Assembly: GCA_034423195.1 (NCBI GenBank)
Contig: DAOUIZ010000022.1
Coordinates: forward strand, 1 to 16,580
DNA length: 16,580 nt
Source: CATOSK01 sp034423195
GTDB lineage: Bacteria; Chloroflexota; Dehalococcoidia; Lucifugimonadales; UBA3495
Direction of reading: 5' to 3'
Part shown: piece by piece, positions 6,601-13,415 of the stretch
Layout of the letters: each line of letters starts with the position of its first letter
How positions within the stretch are numbered: position 1 is the stretch's first letter
Translations under genes and position numbers: made by a program
Notes under the pieces: generated by a model
What the model was told of the DNA's origin: nothing
The model's input: the letters and a program-made list of their open reading frames with translations, nothing else
The model's database searches: none

Positions 6601-8571
6601 CTAATTGAGGATTCCGGAGAGAAGCCCCTCCGTCTCCCGCTCCAAGGCCAGGATGTCAGCCCGAATCTCCTCCAGGGACCGCATCGGCTGGGGCTTGTAG
6701 AAGTGCCGGTTGAAGTTGATCTCGTACCCGACCTTCACGGCCTCTGGGTTGTACCAGGCGTCCGGCGCGTAGGGCAGGACCTCTTCATCGAGGAACGCCT
6801 CAATGCCGCCCTCGTGGAGCAGCGGCACCTGCTCGGTGTCCCGCAGGTCGGTGTCGGGCTCGTACTCCACTACCGCCGGCTTTCCCTTCAGGGTCACGGC
6901 GAACTTGCCGTGGATGGGGACAGGCTGGGAGCTGGCTGGCAACACCCGCTTGATGACGGGGGAGGCGGTCTCGTCCTTCTCCTGCTCCGCCTTCAGGTTC
7001 TTGATCTCCGTGGCCTTGTAGACCCGCTCCGGCTCGGTTCCTGCCAGCCTGAGGGGCCGCTCCACGGTCACCTTCCAGTACCCGAAGGCCTCGTTGGGGA
7101 AGATCTTCGATTCCTCCGTCTCCTCGAAGTCCATGAAGGCGTTGATGATCTGGGCTTTGTTCTCGTCAGAAAGCTCACAGTTCTTCGACCCCAGGTTCCT
7201 CCGGAGGGGAGTAAACCACTTGGTGGCGTCGATGAGTTGCACCTTCCCCTTCCTGTGTTCCGGCTTCCGGTTGGTGAGCACCCAGATGTAGGTCGCGATG
7301 CCGGTGTTGTAGAACATGTTGAGGGGCAGGGCCACGATGGCTTCCAGCCAGTCGTTCTCGATGATCCAGCGCCTGATGTTGCTTTCCCCCTGGCCGGCGT
7401 CCCCGGTGAAGAGGGAGCTCCCGTTGTGGACCTCGGCTACCCGGCTCCCCAGGGGAGAGTCGTGCTTCATCTTGCTGGCCATGTTGGCCAGGAAGAGCAT
7501 CTGTCCGTCGCTGGTGCGGGTCACCAGGGAGTACTCGGCGTTCCCTGCGTGGCTGATGAGGAAGCGGCCGTCCTTGAGGCCGGACTTTCCGCCCATCCGG
7601 TCCAGGTCGCCCTTCCAGCTCTTCCCGTAGGGAGGATTGCTCAGCATGAAGTCGAAGGTCCGGTCCCCGAAGGCGTCCTTGGAAAGGGTGGAGTGCTGGG
7701 GGCCGCCGATGATGTTCTCGTCAACGTTCCGCTCCCCCTTGAGGAGCATGTCGGCCTTGCAGATCGCGTGGGTCTCGTTGTTGATCTCCTGTCCGAAGAG
7801 GTGGGTGGAGACCTGCTTGGCGTTTTCATCGGCGATGCCCTGGAGGGTTTGCTCGGCGATGGTGAGCATTCCGCCGGTGCCGATGGCGCCGTCATAGAGC
7901 AGGTAGGTGCCGGACTCGATCCGGTCCTGGATGGGCTGGAAGACCAGATGGGCCATGAGTTCCACGGCGTCCCTGGGGGTCCAGTGCTCCCCGGCCTCCT
8001 CGTTGTTCTCCTCGTTGAAGCGGCGCACCAGGTCCTCGAAGATGGTCCCCATGGCATGGTTGTCCAGCCCGGGCAGTCTCACTGACCCATCGGGGTTAAG
8101 CGTCGGGTTGGGGCTGAGGTTGATCTGTGGGGAGAGGAACCGGTTGACGATGCCGCCCAGGACGTCTCCGTCGGAGAGGCGCCGGATCTGGTTGCCGAAC
8201 TCGAACTTCTCCATGATGTCCTGGACGTTGGGGGAGAAGCCGTCCAGGTAGGAATTGAAGTCATCCCTGAGCTGCTGCTGGGATGCGCGGGACGTGAGGT
8301 CTTTGAGGCTAAACTGGGAGGTGTTGTAGAAGGCTTGGCCCGCGGCCTGTTCAAGGACGCTACCCTGATCCTCGATACCAGCCTCGTCGAGCCACTTCTT
8401 CTGGTCGAGGACGTCCTGCTTGGTGGGCTCCAGCACGGCGTCCAGGCGCCGGAGGACCGTCATGGGGAGGATCACGTCCCGGTACTTGCCCCTCACATAA
8501 AGGTCGCGCAGGTAGTCGTCGGCGACGCCCCAGATGAAGTTGGATATCTGGCTGAGCTGGGTGTCCTGCAA
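6601..8571 (-). CDS. hsdM: Type I restriction-modification DNA methyltransferase subunit M
   Basis: HsdM transfers methyl from S-adenosylmethionine to adenine in the host copies of the target, in complex with HsdS. The 656-aa protein has the N-terminal helical domain (about 8-170, including FIWGVADDYLRDLYVRGKYR and VILPMTVLRRLD). The N6-adenine methyltransferase fold follows: ENNEEAGEHWTPRDAVELM, the SAM motif DGAIGTGGML (about 228-237) and the catalytic NPPYGKSW (about 311-318). A C-terminal region with helical segments ends at EETEGLLSGILN. The start is TTG at 8569-8571 with GGAGG seven bases upstream (8579-8583). It is the first gene of the operon and has a good promoter. Having hsdM first fits protection being made before restriction. 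Confidence 0.96.
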   Translation of the reverse strand: MQDTQLSQISNFIWGVADDYLRDLYVRGKYRDVILPMTVLRRLDAVLEPTKQDVLDQKKWLDEAGIEDQGSVLEQAAGQAFYNTSQFSLKDLTSRASQQQLRDDFNSYLDGFSPNVQDIMEKFEFGNQIRRLSDGDVLGGIVNRFLSPQINLSPNPTLNPDGSVRLPGLDNHAMGTIFEDLVRRFNEENNEEAGEHWTPRDAVELMAHLVFQPIQDRIESGTYLLYDGAIGTGGMLTIAEQTLQGIADENAKQVSTHLFGQEINNETHAICKADMLLKGERNVDENIIGGPQHSTLSKDAFGDRTFDFMLSNPPYGKSWKGDLDRMGGKSGLKDGRFLISHAGNAEYSLVTRTSDGQMLFLANMASKMKHDSPLGSRVAEVHNGSSLFTGDAGQGESNIRRWIIENDWLEAIVALPLNMFYNTGIATYIWVLTNRKPEHRKGKVQLIDATKWFTPLRRNLGSKNCELSDENKAQIINAFMDFEETEESKIFPNEAFGYWKVTVERPLRLAGTEPERVYKATEIKNLKAEQEKDETASPVIKRVLPASSQPVPIHGKFAVTLKGKPAVVEYEPDTDLRDTEQVPLLHEGGIEAFLDEEVLPYAPDAWYNPEAVKVGYEINFNRHFYKPQPMRSLEEIRADILALERETEGLLSGILN

Positions 8572-8578
8572 GGGATGT

Positions 8579-8583
8579 CCTCC
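8579..8583 (-). promoter_or_regulatory. Shine-Dalgarno deciding the TTG start of hsdM
   Basis: GGAGG lies seven bases upstream of TTG at 8569-8571, and the protein from that codon begins as HsdM proteins usually do (MQDTQLSQISNFIWG). This supports a TTG start. Confidence 0.6.
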
Positions 8584-8636
8584 CGTGTGGCTTGTAGGTT
8601 CGGTACGACGGTGGGCCGGTCCGGCTCCGTGAAGAT

Positions 8637-8665
8637 ATTGTAAGTTGGCGTTGGGGTTGCCTCAA
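8637..8665 (-). promoter_or_regulatory. Sigma70-like promoter of the hsdM operon
   Basis: On the minus strand a -35 TTGAGG (8660-8665) and a -10 TACAAT (8637-8642) are separated by exactly 17 bases. Transcription would start near 8630, about 60 bases before the hsdM start codon. It is the only good promoter seen ahead of the restriction-toxin operon. Confidence 0.55.
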
Positions 8666-8951
8666 GCGGCTCGGGAGCAAATTCCTATGCTGCTTGCCGG
8701 AAGGGCAGCGGTGTGTGGGAGGTAAGACCAACTGCCAGTGTTCCGGCCGAGATGGCCCAGAACCGGGCGTTTCCAGCTTTTTCCCGTCCTCCGACCCCCG
8801 GGACCCGGCGAGGTAGGAAACGGAGCGATCTGCCCCGATTCTGGCCCGCGACGCAGGGTTCGCAGCCTGGGTCAAGGTTGCGTCAGGAACGCGCGGCCTG
8901 GCCGGAGTCCACATCTCCTGTCAGCCCAGCCTGCTTGGGCGTCTCCTCAGT
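8666..8951. other. Intergenic stretch with no supported gene
   Basis: Between the hsdM promoter and the nucleotidyltransferase stop no reading frame looks coding on either strand, and no RNA gene, repeat or convincing terminator was recognised. Confidence 0.4.
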
Positions 8952-9833
8952 TCACCAGACCCACCACGGCGCTCCCGACAGGGAGCGGTGTTTTGCCTCC
9001 TCCAGTTGCCTCCGGGTGCTTCCCGCTCGGGCCAGGGCCTCCTCGATCAGTATGTTGACCGCCGGGGCCAGGTGCCGGCCCACTGACTCCTGTTCCGGTC
9101 CGGTGAGGTCCGGCATCACGTCCCCCCGGCGGAAGGCTTCGGAGAACCCGGTGAGGCGGCATCCCGGCCCGTCCGGCCCGGCGGTGCCCCTGAGAAGCTC
9201 CTCCATCGCCCTCGCCCCGCTCCGGTCCGAGACGGGCCTGGTACCTTCGAAGTGCCGCCACATCAGGGCCGCATCCCTGCGGAACCTGGCGCCGTCGTTG
9301 CCGGCGGTGAGGAGTCCCTTGATGGCGCACTCCAGCGCCCACTGGCCCTGCTGGGCGGGCATCCGCAGCCCCGGGAAGCCCCCGTATTCCAGGAGCCGGA
9401 CGAAGCCTTGCGCCTCGCTCTCCGCCAAGATTAGCCAGTAGATTGTCGCCTGCAGGATTTCCCGGGGTTCAGGCTCCCGCTGAGGGCGATAATCCAGGCT
9501 TCTCCCCTCAGGGGTCACGCCGTGGCGGGCCCCCTGCCCTGCCTGGGACTGGGCCATGGGCGCCGTCAGCCGGAACCGCTCCCTGGTGATGGTGAACACG
9601 GTCACCACCGGATCCTCGCGCTTACCCTCCAGGAGAAGGCGGAGAATCCCATCGGCCTTCCGCTTCCCGTCTTCGTCGGGCGCGACGGCCATGAGGTCTA
9701 CGTCGGAGTCGGGGCGGTGGTCGCCGGCAGCCCGGGATCCCATGAGGATGACCTCTGCCGGGTGCAGCCGCTCCTGCATCTCCCGGGCTATGGCCAGGGC
9801 TTCGGGGTCGGGATTGGAGTGGCTGAGGCTCAT
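8952..9833 (-). CDS. Nucleotidyltransferase fused to a HEPN-like domain (MNT-HEPN type)
   Basis: Residues 1-100 form a minimal nucleotidyltransferase of the polymerase-beta fold, with GSRAAGDHRPDSDVDL (about 32-47), the GS...DxD active-site pattern with D44 and D46. After a linker, about 125-270 looks like a HEPN helical bundle: ILQATIYWLILAESEAQGF and QQGQWALECAIKGLLTAG match its typical helices. A typical HEPN Rx4-6H RNase motif is not clear, so the second domain may not be a nuclease. In known MNT/HEPN pairs the nucleotidyltransferase modifies and silences the HEPN toxin; here both seem to be in one chain. GGAGG lies 13 bases before the ATG, rather far. The gene stands alone, divergent from the acetyltransferase and downstream of the restriction operon promoter region. 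Confidence 0.75.
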   Translation of the reverse strand: MSLSHSNPDPEALAIAREMQERLHPAEVILMGSRAAGDHRPDSDVDLMAVAPDEDGKRKADGILRLLLEGKREDPVVTVFTITRERFRLTAPMAQSQAGQGARHGVTPEGRSLDYRPQREPEPREILQATIYWLILAESEAQGFVRLLEYGGFPGLRMPAQQGQWALECAIKGLLTAGNDGARFRRDAALMWRHFEGTRPVSDRSGARAMEELLRGTAGPDGPGCRLTGFSEAFRRGDVMPDLTGPEQESVGRHLAPAVNILIEEALARAGSTRRQLEEAKHRSLSGAPWWVW

Positions 9834-10214
9834 GTTGATTCAACTGCCTCCGGGACCGGATTGCAGGTGTCCTGTCGCATCCAGTATAGGTTACCGGCTT
9901 GGGTCTGCCCCGTGCTGGTGGTTTCCAGGAGTACGACCGGAGATGTGGGGGTGCATGGATATGCCAGGATGGCCTGAAGTTCCCGGAAACGCGCCCCGAT
10001 GCGCTTCCCGGTGCCGCTTGGAGTGCCCACGATATGTTTCGTCCCGGAATACCCCGGCTGGGGCTCGGGACGGTGGTCCCTGGGCCAAGGTTCGGGGTAC
10101 CTTGCTTCCACAGCGGCTTCGCCCCTACGGGGAAGCCCATCGGGCGGCGCCGAAAGGCCAGATTTCCAGGGCCTTGGTTCTGGTTCAGGGAAACCCCCTC
10201 GCCTACCTTGGTCA
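9834..10214. other. Long divergent intergenic region
   Basis: This 380-base stretch separates the nucleotidyltransferase from the acetyltransferase promoter. Frames are open on both strands but are Pro/Arg/Ser-rich, with no recognisable domain, so I treat them as non-coding. The one structure seen is a hairpin at 10115-10137. Confidence 0.4.
10115..10137. repeat. Bulged hairpin GGCTTC-GCCCC/GGGG-GAAGCC type
   Basis: GGCTTC and GAAGCC-like arms enclose GCCCC-TAC-GGGG with one bulged base. The GC-rich palindrome resembles small dispersed intergenic repeats with a CCCCTACGGGG core, but only one copy is in this window. Confidence 0.35.
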
Positions 10215-10243
10215 TTGTCACTCCTTCCCAGGGTGACTAAAAT
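10215..10243 (+). promoter_or_regulatory. Sigma70-like promoter of the acetyltransferase
   Basis: TTGTCA (10215-10220) and TAAAAT (10238-10243) are spaced by exactly 17 bases, each one base off consensus. Transcription would start near 10250, only about 12 bases before the likely ATG. Confidence 0.6.
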
Positions 10244-10261
10244 CGGTTCCACTTGAGGTCC

Positions 10262-10765
10262 ATGATGGAGTTCTTGATCCGGCATGCAGAAATAGATGAT
10301 GCCGCTGGCATCGCACGGGTGCGGGCCGAAGGCTGGCTCGGAGCCTACCGGGGGATCGTGCCGGATGAGTTCCTGGATGCCATCGACGTGGGCGAGTGGG
10401 CCGAGCGGCAGCGCCGGAACATGGAAAATGATCCCGGTGACCTGGTTTCCTTCGTCGCTGATACCCAAGGGCAGGTCGTCGGCTGGTCCGCCGGCGGACC
10501 GAACCGGGAGGATGATCCGGATTACTCCGGGGAACTCTATGCGATTTATCTCCTTCCTGAGCGCCAGCGCCGTGGAATCGGCCTCAACCTGACGGCGGCA
10601 ACGGCCCGGTGGCTCATCGGGGAGGGCATGGACTCCATGATCGTCTGGGTACTGGCGGAGAACCATCCAGCCCGCCGGTTCTACGAAGCCCTGGGCGGCC
10701 AGTATGTTCGGGACCACCAGATCGAGATAGGTGGGGCCCGGCTGCCGGAGGTGTCCTACGGTTGA
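10262..10765 (+). CDS. GNAT-family N-acetyltransferase
   Basis: The product (about 167 aa) has the GNAT fold pattern: an N-terminal RHAEIDDAAGIARVRAEGW, strands ending in GELYAIYLLPE, the acetyl-CoA pyrophosphate loop RQRRGIG, and the C-terminal ILAENHPARRFYEALGG-like segment (here VLAENHPARRFYEALGG). Such enzymes move an acetyl group from acetyl-CoA to an amine; the substrate cannot be told from sequence. GAGG at 10255-10258 supports an ATG at 10262 or 10265 rather than the upstream in-frame TTG at 10253. It is monocistronic, with its own promoter just upstream and a nearly leaderless message. Confidence 0.88.
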   Translation: MMEFLIRHAEIDDAAGIARVRAEGWLGAYRGIVPDEFLDAIDVGEWAERQRRNMENDPGDLVSFVADTQGQVVGWSAGGPNREDDPDYSGELYAIYLLPERQRRGIGLNLTAATARWLIGEGMDSMIVWVLAENHPARRFYEALGGQYVRDHQIEIGGARLPEVSYG

Positions 10766-10839
10766 AGGGACCTGGGGAGGCTGGCGGATGCTGGTTAAAG
10801 GGGTTGGAGGTCGTTGGAAGCTGGCCTCCTGACAGCCCA

Positions 10840-10857
10840 TGACCTACGGGGAGGTCA
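10840..10857. terminator. Short hairpin between convergent genes
   Basis: TGACCT and AGGTCA form a perfect six-base stem around ACGGGG, at the end of the exonuclease gene and facing the acetyltransferase end. There is no T-run, so it is at best a weak or assisted terminator. Confidence 0.25.
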
Positions 10858-11505
10858 CTCCGGCGGGTTCAGTTCCAGGAGCTTCTCGAACAGGAACCGG
10901 TTCCGAACCACGTCCCCCATGGCCCGGTGCGCCCGTATCCGGGAAGCGGGGATCCCCAGGTCTTCGCAGGCGGCAGTCAGCCCGGTCCTGATACCATAGC
11001 TGCCCACGCCATTCACCCGCTGGACGTAGTCCTGGTGGCTCTCCCCCTTCTGCGGGTACGCACCCAGGAGGTATCCCTTGTAGAGCCCGGCGGTGTCGAT
11101 GAACCGCTCCGGGGGCAGGTCCGGGTCTTCCTCTATGACCAGCCTGGGGTACCGGCCTTTATCGACAGCTTGGCGGTGCCGGCGGGCGGCTTCCACCAGG
11201 TAGGGACGGTCCGACTCCAGGACATTGTGCCCGACCAGGGGGAGACCTGCGGTCCGCTCCATGAACCAGGCCAGGGCATCGTCGATGGGTATTCCTCCCG
11301 AGGCCAAGTCCCGGTCGGTTATGCCCGTCAGCCGGACGATACTCTTCGGGATGGGCTGGTCTATCTTCACCAGCACCCGGTCCGTGACCAGCTTTTGCCC
11401 TGAGCGGAAAACGCCGACCGCCATCTCGATGATGAGGCCGGTCTGGGGGTCGGCTCCAGCCATCTCCAGGTCGATCACCGAGTAGCCGTGCTGCAACTCA
11501 AGCAA
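10855..11505 (-). CDS. DnaQ-like DEDDh 3'-5' exonuclease
   Basis: The 216-aa product has the three exonuclease motifs. Exo I is SVIDLEMAG with D12 and E14, Exo II is GHNVLESDRPYL with D99, and Exo III is AHRAMGD with H193 and D198. The linker PIPKSIVRLTGITDRD is also typical of the epsilon/DnaQ family. It should remove nucleotides from 3' ends of DNA or RNA, using two metal ions. It is a stand-alone domain without a polymerase, as in RNase T- or oligoribonuclease-like or accessory exonucleases. The start is uncertain: TTG at 11503-11505 has no good ribosome binding site, and the first motif is only ten residues away. It lies 45 bases after the phosphatase gene and is probably cotranscribed with it. 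Confidence 0.88.
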   Translation of the reverse strand: MLELQHGYSVIDLEMAGADPQTGLIIEMAVGVFRSGQKLVTDRVLVKIDQPIPKSIVRLTGITDRDLASGGIPIDDALAWFMERTAGLPLVGHNVLESDRPYLVEAARRHRQAVDKGRYPRLVIEEDPDLPPERFIDTAGLYKGYLLGAYPQKGESHQDYVQRVNGVGSYGIRTGLTAACEDLGIPASRIRAHRAMGDVVRNRFLFEKLLELNPPE

Positions 11506-11550
11506 GTGGGGCCACTGTCTCTGTCGGGGGGTGGGGGTGGTGGATTCTGA

Positions 11551-12051
11551 TCATCGCCCTTCGCTCCAGCCCAGTACGTACTCCGCCTGCTCCCAGGTCT
11601 CGGGGGAGTTCCAGGCCCTGGACTTGGGGCACGACTGCCAGAGGGAGTCCAGTTCCTTCAGGGGGTCTCTCCCCGGGGTCCCGTGCCGGGCCAGCCAGCA
11701 TCCGATGATGGTGCCGGTGCGCCCGATCCCACCCATGCAGTGGACGTAGACCATCCGGTCCTGGGCGATGTGCCCGTCGATGGCGTCCAGGATCTCCCTG
11801 GTCAACTCGTGGGATGCCGGCACGGAACCGTCAACTATGGGAAACCGCTGGTGGGTCGCTTCTCCCAGCCACTGGACGTAGGGGAGCCGGTCGCCCTCGG
11901 CCGTCAGGTCGATGAAGGCGGCGACGCCGGCGCCGGTCAGGGCGGCCACCTTCCCGGGTGATGAGTCTTCGTCGTAGTTCCTGGGGTACTCGCCGGCCAG
12001 GAGTTTGCCCGGCACGACCCAGTAGCAGTTCTCGATGGGCTTGGATGTCAT
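11551..12051 (-). CDS. Dual-specificity-type protein phosphatase (Cys-based)
   Basis: The product is 166 aa from the ATG at 12049-12051, with AGGA eight bases upstream. The signature HCMGGIGRT (C105, R111) is the HCx5R phosphate-binding loop, and D74 in FPIVDGSVP is in the usual place for the general acid. The N-terminal YWVVPGKLLAGEYP is typical of bacterial dual-specificity/tyrosine phosphatase-like proteins. The enzyme removes phosphate from protein Tyr/Ser/Thr or from small phosphorylated molecules; the substrate is unknown. It begins a two-gene unit with the exonuclease and has its own promoter. It is divergent from the resolvase gene. Confidence 0.88.
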   Translation of the reverse strand: MTSKPIENCYWVVPGKLLAGEYPRNYDEDSSPGKVAALTGAGVAAFIDLTAEGDRLPYVQWLGEATHQRFPIVDGSVPASHELTREILDAIDGHIAQDRMVYVHCMGGIGRTGTIIGCWLARHGTPGRDPLKELDSLWQSCPKSRAWNSPETWEQAEYVLGWSEGR

Positions 12052-12088
12052 GGGGGCTATCCTTTGCGGGCAGCGGAGTGTGGCTCGT

Positions 12089-12117
12089 ATGCTATGGTGC
12101 CTTCCCTTCCAGGTCAA
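12089..12117 (-). promoter_or_regulatory. Promoter of the phosphatase-exonuclease pair
   Basis: TTGACC (12112-12117) and TAGCAT (12089-12094), spaced 17 bases on the minus strand, lie about 38 bases before the ATG at 12051. The -35 matches consensus at five of six bases; the -10 is weaker. Confidence 0.45.
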
Positions 12118-12214
12118 TCAGGCCGCTATTCGGAAGCTTCACCTGTCCATCCCCTTGCCGATCCAGCAAGTTGACCAGCCTACGAGCCGGTGAGAAACTC
12201 AGGCAAATAGTGTC

Positions 12215-12709
12215 ATGCCCGCTTCGGGTGGTCCGATGTTTCTCCAGACCCGGAATATCAGCGGTTGGGAAGTGCCCACGGTGGCGTTCGCCTCCCCGAC
12301 CCGGGAACCTCTTGCTCTGCTGGTCCTGGGCGAGGTCGTCAATCAGGTTACCGACAAAGCCAAAGCTCCCAAGCAGCGAGACTGGAAGGTCCACGTTGCT
12401 GCGTCGGTCAAGGAAGCTCGGGGTGGCGGTCCCTGGGATCCCAGGGTCAACTACGCTATCTCTCTGGCGTTCAGGTTCCACCCTGGCTTGCACGGCGGCC
12501 CCAACCAGAGTCTGGACGTGGAGAATTTCATGAAGCCGGTGCTGGATGCCGTTGCCGCGGGCCTTTTCTGCGATGATGAGACCGAGCCGCGTTCCATCCA
12601 GAGATGGGACTACGACGATTCCAACTTCAGCACGCTGTTCGTGCATCGCCTCGGGAACACCCCGGATCTCGGGGAAGAGGGCGTAGCCGTGTTCGTCTCC
12701 TGCAAATAG
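12215..12709 (+). CDS. RusA-like Holliday junction resolvase family protein
   Basis: The 164-aa product has the family core LDVENFMKPVLDAVAAGLF followed by CDDE. This gives D101, E103, N104, K107, D111 and D120/D121, matching the RusA D-x-D-N-x-x-K ... D pattern except that the second Asp is Glu. RusA-type enzymes resolve four-way DNA junctions and are common in phages and integrated elements. The N-terminal part is longer than in small RusA proteins. The start could be ATG at 12215 or 12236; neither has a strong ribosome binding site. It is the first sign of the phage- or plasmid-like block that follows. Activity with D-to-E is plausible but not shown. Confidence 0.7.
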   Translation: MPASGGPMFLQTRNISGWEVPTVAFASPTREPLALLVLGEVVNQVTDKAKAPKQRDWKVHVAASVKEARGGGPWDPRVNYAISLAFRFHPGLHGGPNQSLDVENFMKPVLDAVAAGLFCDDETEPRSIQRWDYDDSNFSTLFVHRLGNTPDLGEEGVAVFVSCK

Positions 12710-13012
12710 CCTGGTTGGTTCCCTTCTGCGGCATTCCCCAGGGCCTGTGGACATGCAAGAAAAGCGAGCGGTCGGATGGCCGCTCTGGTCCGCCTGGAGC
12801 CGCGTCGACATGGCTGTGGGGTAGGTCTGGGACAGCCATTTCCACGTCTCGATGTGGCACCGCCCCCGGGCGATCTCGGGGTGCCCCAGGGAGTGGAAGC
12901 AGTGGCTGTGCAGTAGCTTCCAGGCGCTGATCTCGGCGGCCTCCGCCCGTACTCGACCACGTCGTTGCGGCTCCCACCCCCGGTACTCGTTCCCGGGGTT
13001 CCCCGTTCCCAC
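12710..13012 (-). CDS. Possible truncated or decayed gene, unknown
   Basis: From GTG at 13010-13012, with GGAG six bases upstream, the minus strand reads a plausible protein with Trp/His-rich, high-GC3 codons: AEISAWKLLHSHCFHSLGHP, then EIARGRCHIETWKWLSQTYP. Codon quality falls after about 12,790. The frame then runs antisense through the resolvase gene to 12092, which is unlikely to be real. The end given is where the credible part stops, not a stop codon. It may be a gene head cut by recombination. No family was recognised. Confidence 0.3.
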
Positions 13013-13057
13013 GGGCTGCTCCGCCGCTCCCGCCGGAAAATCAGTCCCCTATACCGC

Positions 13058-13075
13058 GCCCTCGTGCGCGAGGGC
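13058..13075. repeat. Hairpin in the possible origin region
   Basis: GCCCTCG-TGCG-CGAGGGC is a perfect seven-base stem with a four-base loop. It lies between the candidate gene start at 13012 and the AT-rich tract. Confidence 0.6.
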
Positions 13076-13130
13076 TGAATTATTCATTCATTCAAAGAGA
13101 AATTCATTTCTCGCGCGTATATAGGGAACG
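13076..13130. other. AT-rich tract with palindrome and ATTC repeats (possible unwinding element)
   Basis: About 55 bases contain TTCA/ATTC tandem units at 13081-13093, the palindrome GAGAAAT-TC-ATTTCTC at 13097-13112 and TATATA near 13119. This is markedly AT-rich against the surrounding GC-rich DNA. It sits next to the cluster of DnaA-box-like 9-mers, the usual layout of a replication origin. It could instead hold a promoter for the ORF beginning at 13012. Confidence 0.4.
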
Positions 13131-13171
13131 GGAAAATCTCCAGCCCCGGAAATCCGGCCCGAAAATCGCCC

Positions 13172-13415
13172 GTGGATAACCTGGCTAACCGGCCTCCCGG
13201 ACCCCGTTATCCAGGAAAAAGGCCCATTTTGAGCACAAAATCTGGGGGGTGGATAACTGGATAACGTGGATAACGGAAAAATTTCCCCATCGCGTCATGT
13301 GAATTTTCCCCTGAGGCGTTATCCACGTTATCCACCGGGGGCATTTCCATGCTCACGGACCGCCCTCTCCCTCGTGGATCCCGCTGTCCGCCGTGCTGGC
13401 GGGGCCGTTATCCAC
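13172..13415. repeat. Cluster of GTTATCCAC 9-mers (DnaA-box or iteron-like; possible origin)
   Basis: Six exact copies of GTTATCCAC occur in both orientations: forward at 13318-13326, 13327-13335 and 13407-13415; reverse (GTGGATAAC) at 13172-13180, 13249-13257 and 13266-13274. Two near copies lie at 13206-13214 and 13258-13265, with a degenerate one at 13181-13189. Some are directly abutting, giving a three-unit and a two-unit array in opposite directions. TTATCCAC matches the first eight bases of the DnaA box TTATCCACA. The last copies lie inside the 3' part of the adjacent minus-strand gene. Confidence 0.75.

Noticed and set aside
6283..8085. Long plus-strand open frame (600 aa) opposite hsdM
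   Set aside because: Antisense shadow of a clear methyltransferase gene with repetitive Val/Leu/Gly composition typical of such shadows.
9834..10214. Small protein or structured RNA in the divergent gap
   Set aside because: Open frames are low in coding character and only one weak hairpin was found; no known RNA family was recognised.
9830..10840. Minus-strand open frame (336 aa) opposite the acetyltransferase
   Set aside because: The plus strand has a recognisable GNAT protein, a promoter and a ribosome binding site; the antisense product has no domain.
12092..12709. Minus-strand frame continuing antisense through the resolvase gene
   Set aside because: The plus strand has the RusA-like motif there; only the part above 12710 looks coding.
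13172..13415. CRISPR array
   Set aside because: Units are only 9 bases, in both orientations, with irregular or no spacing.
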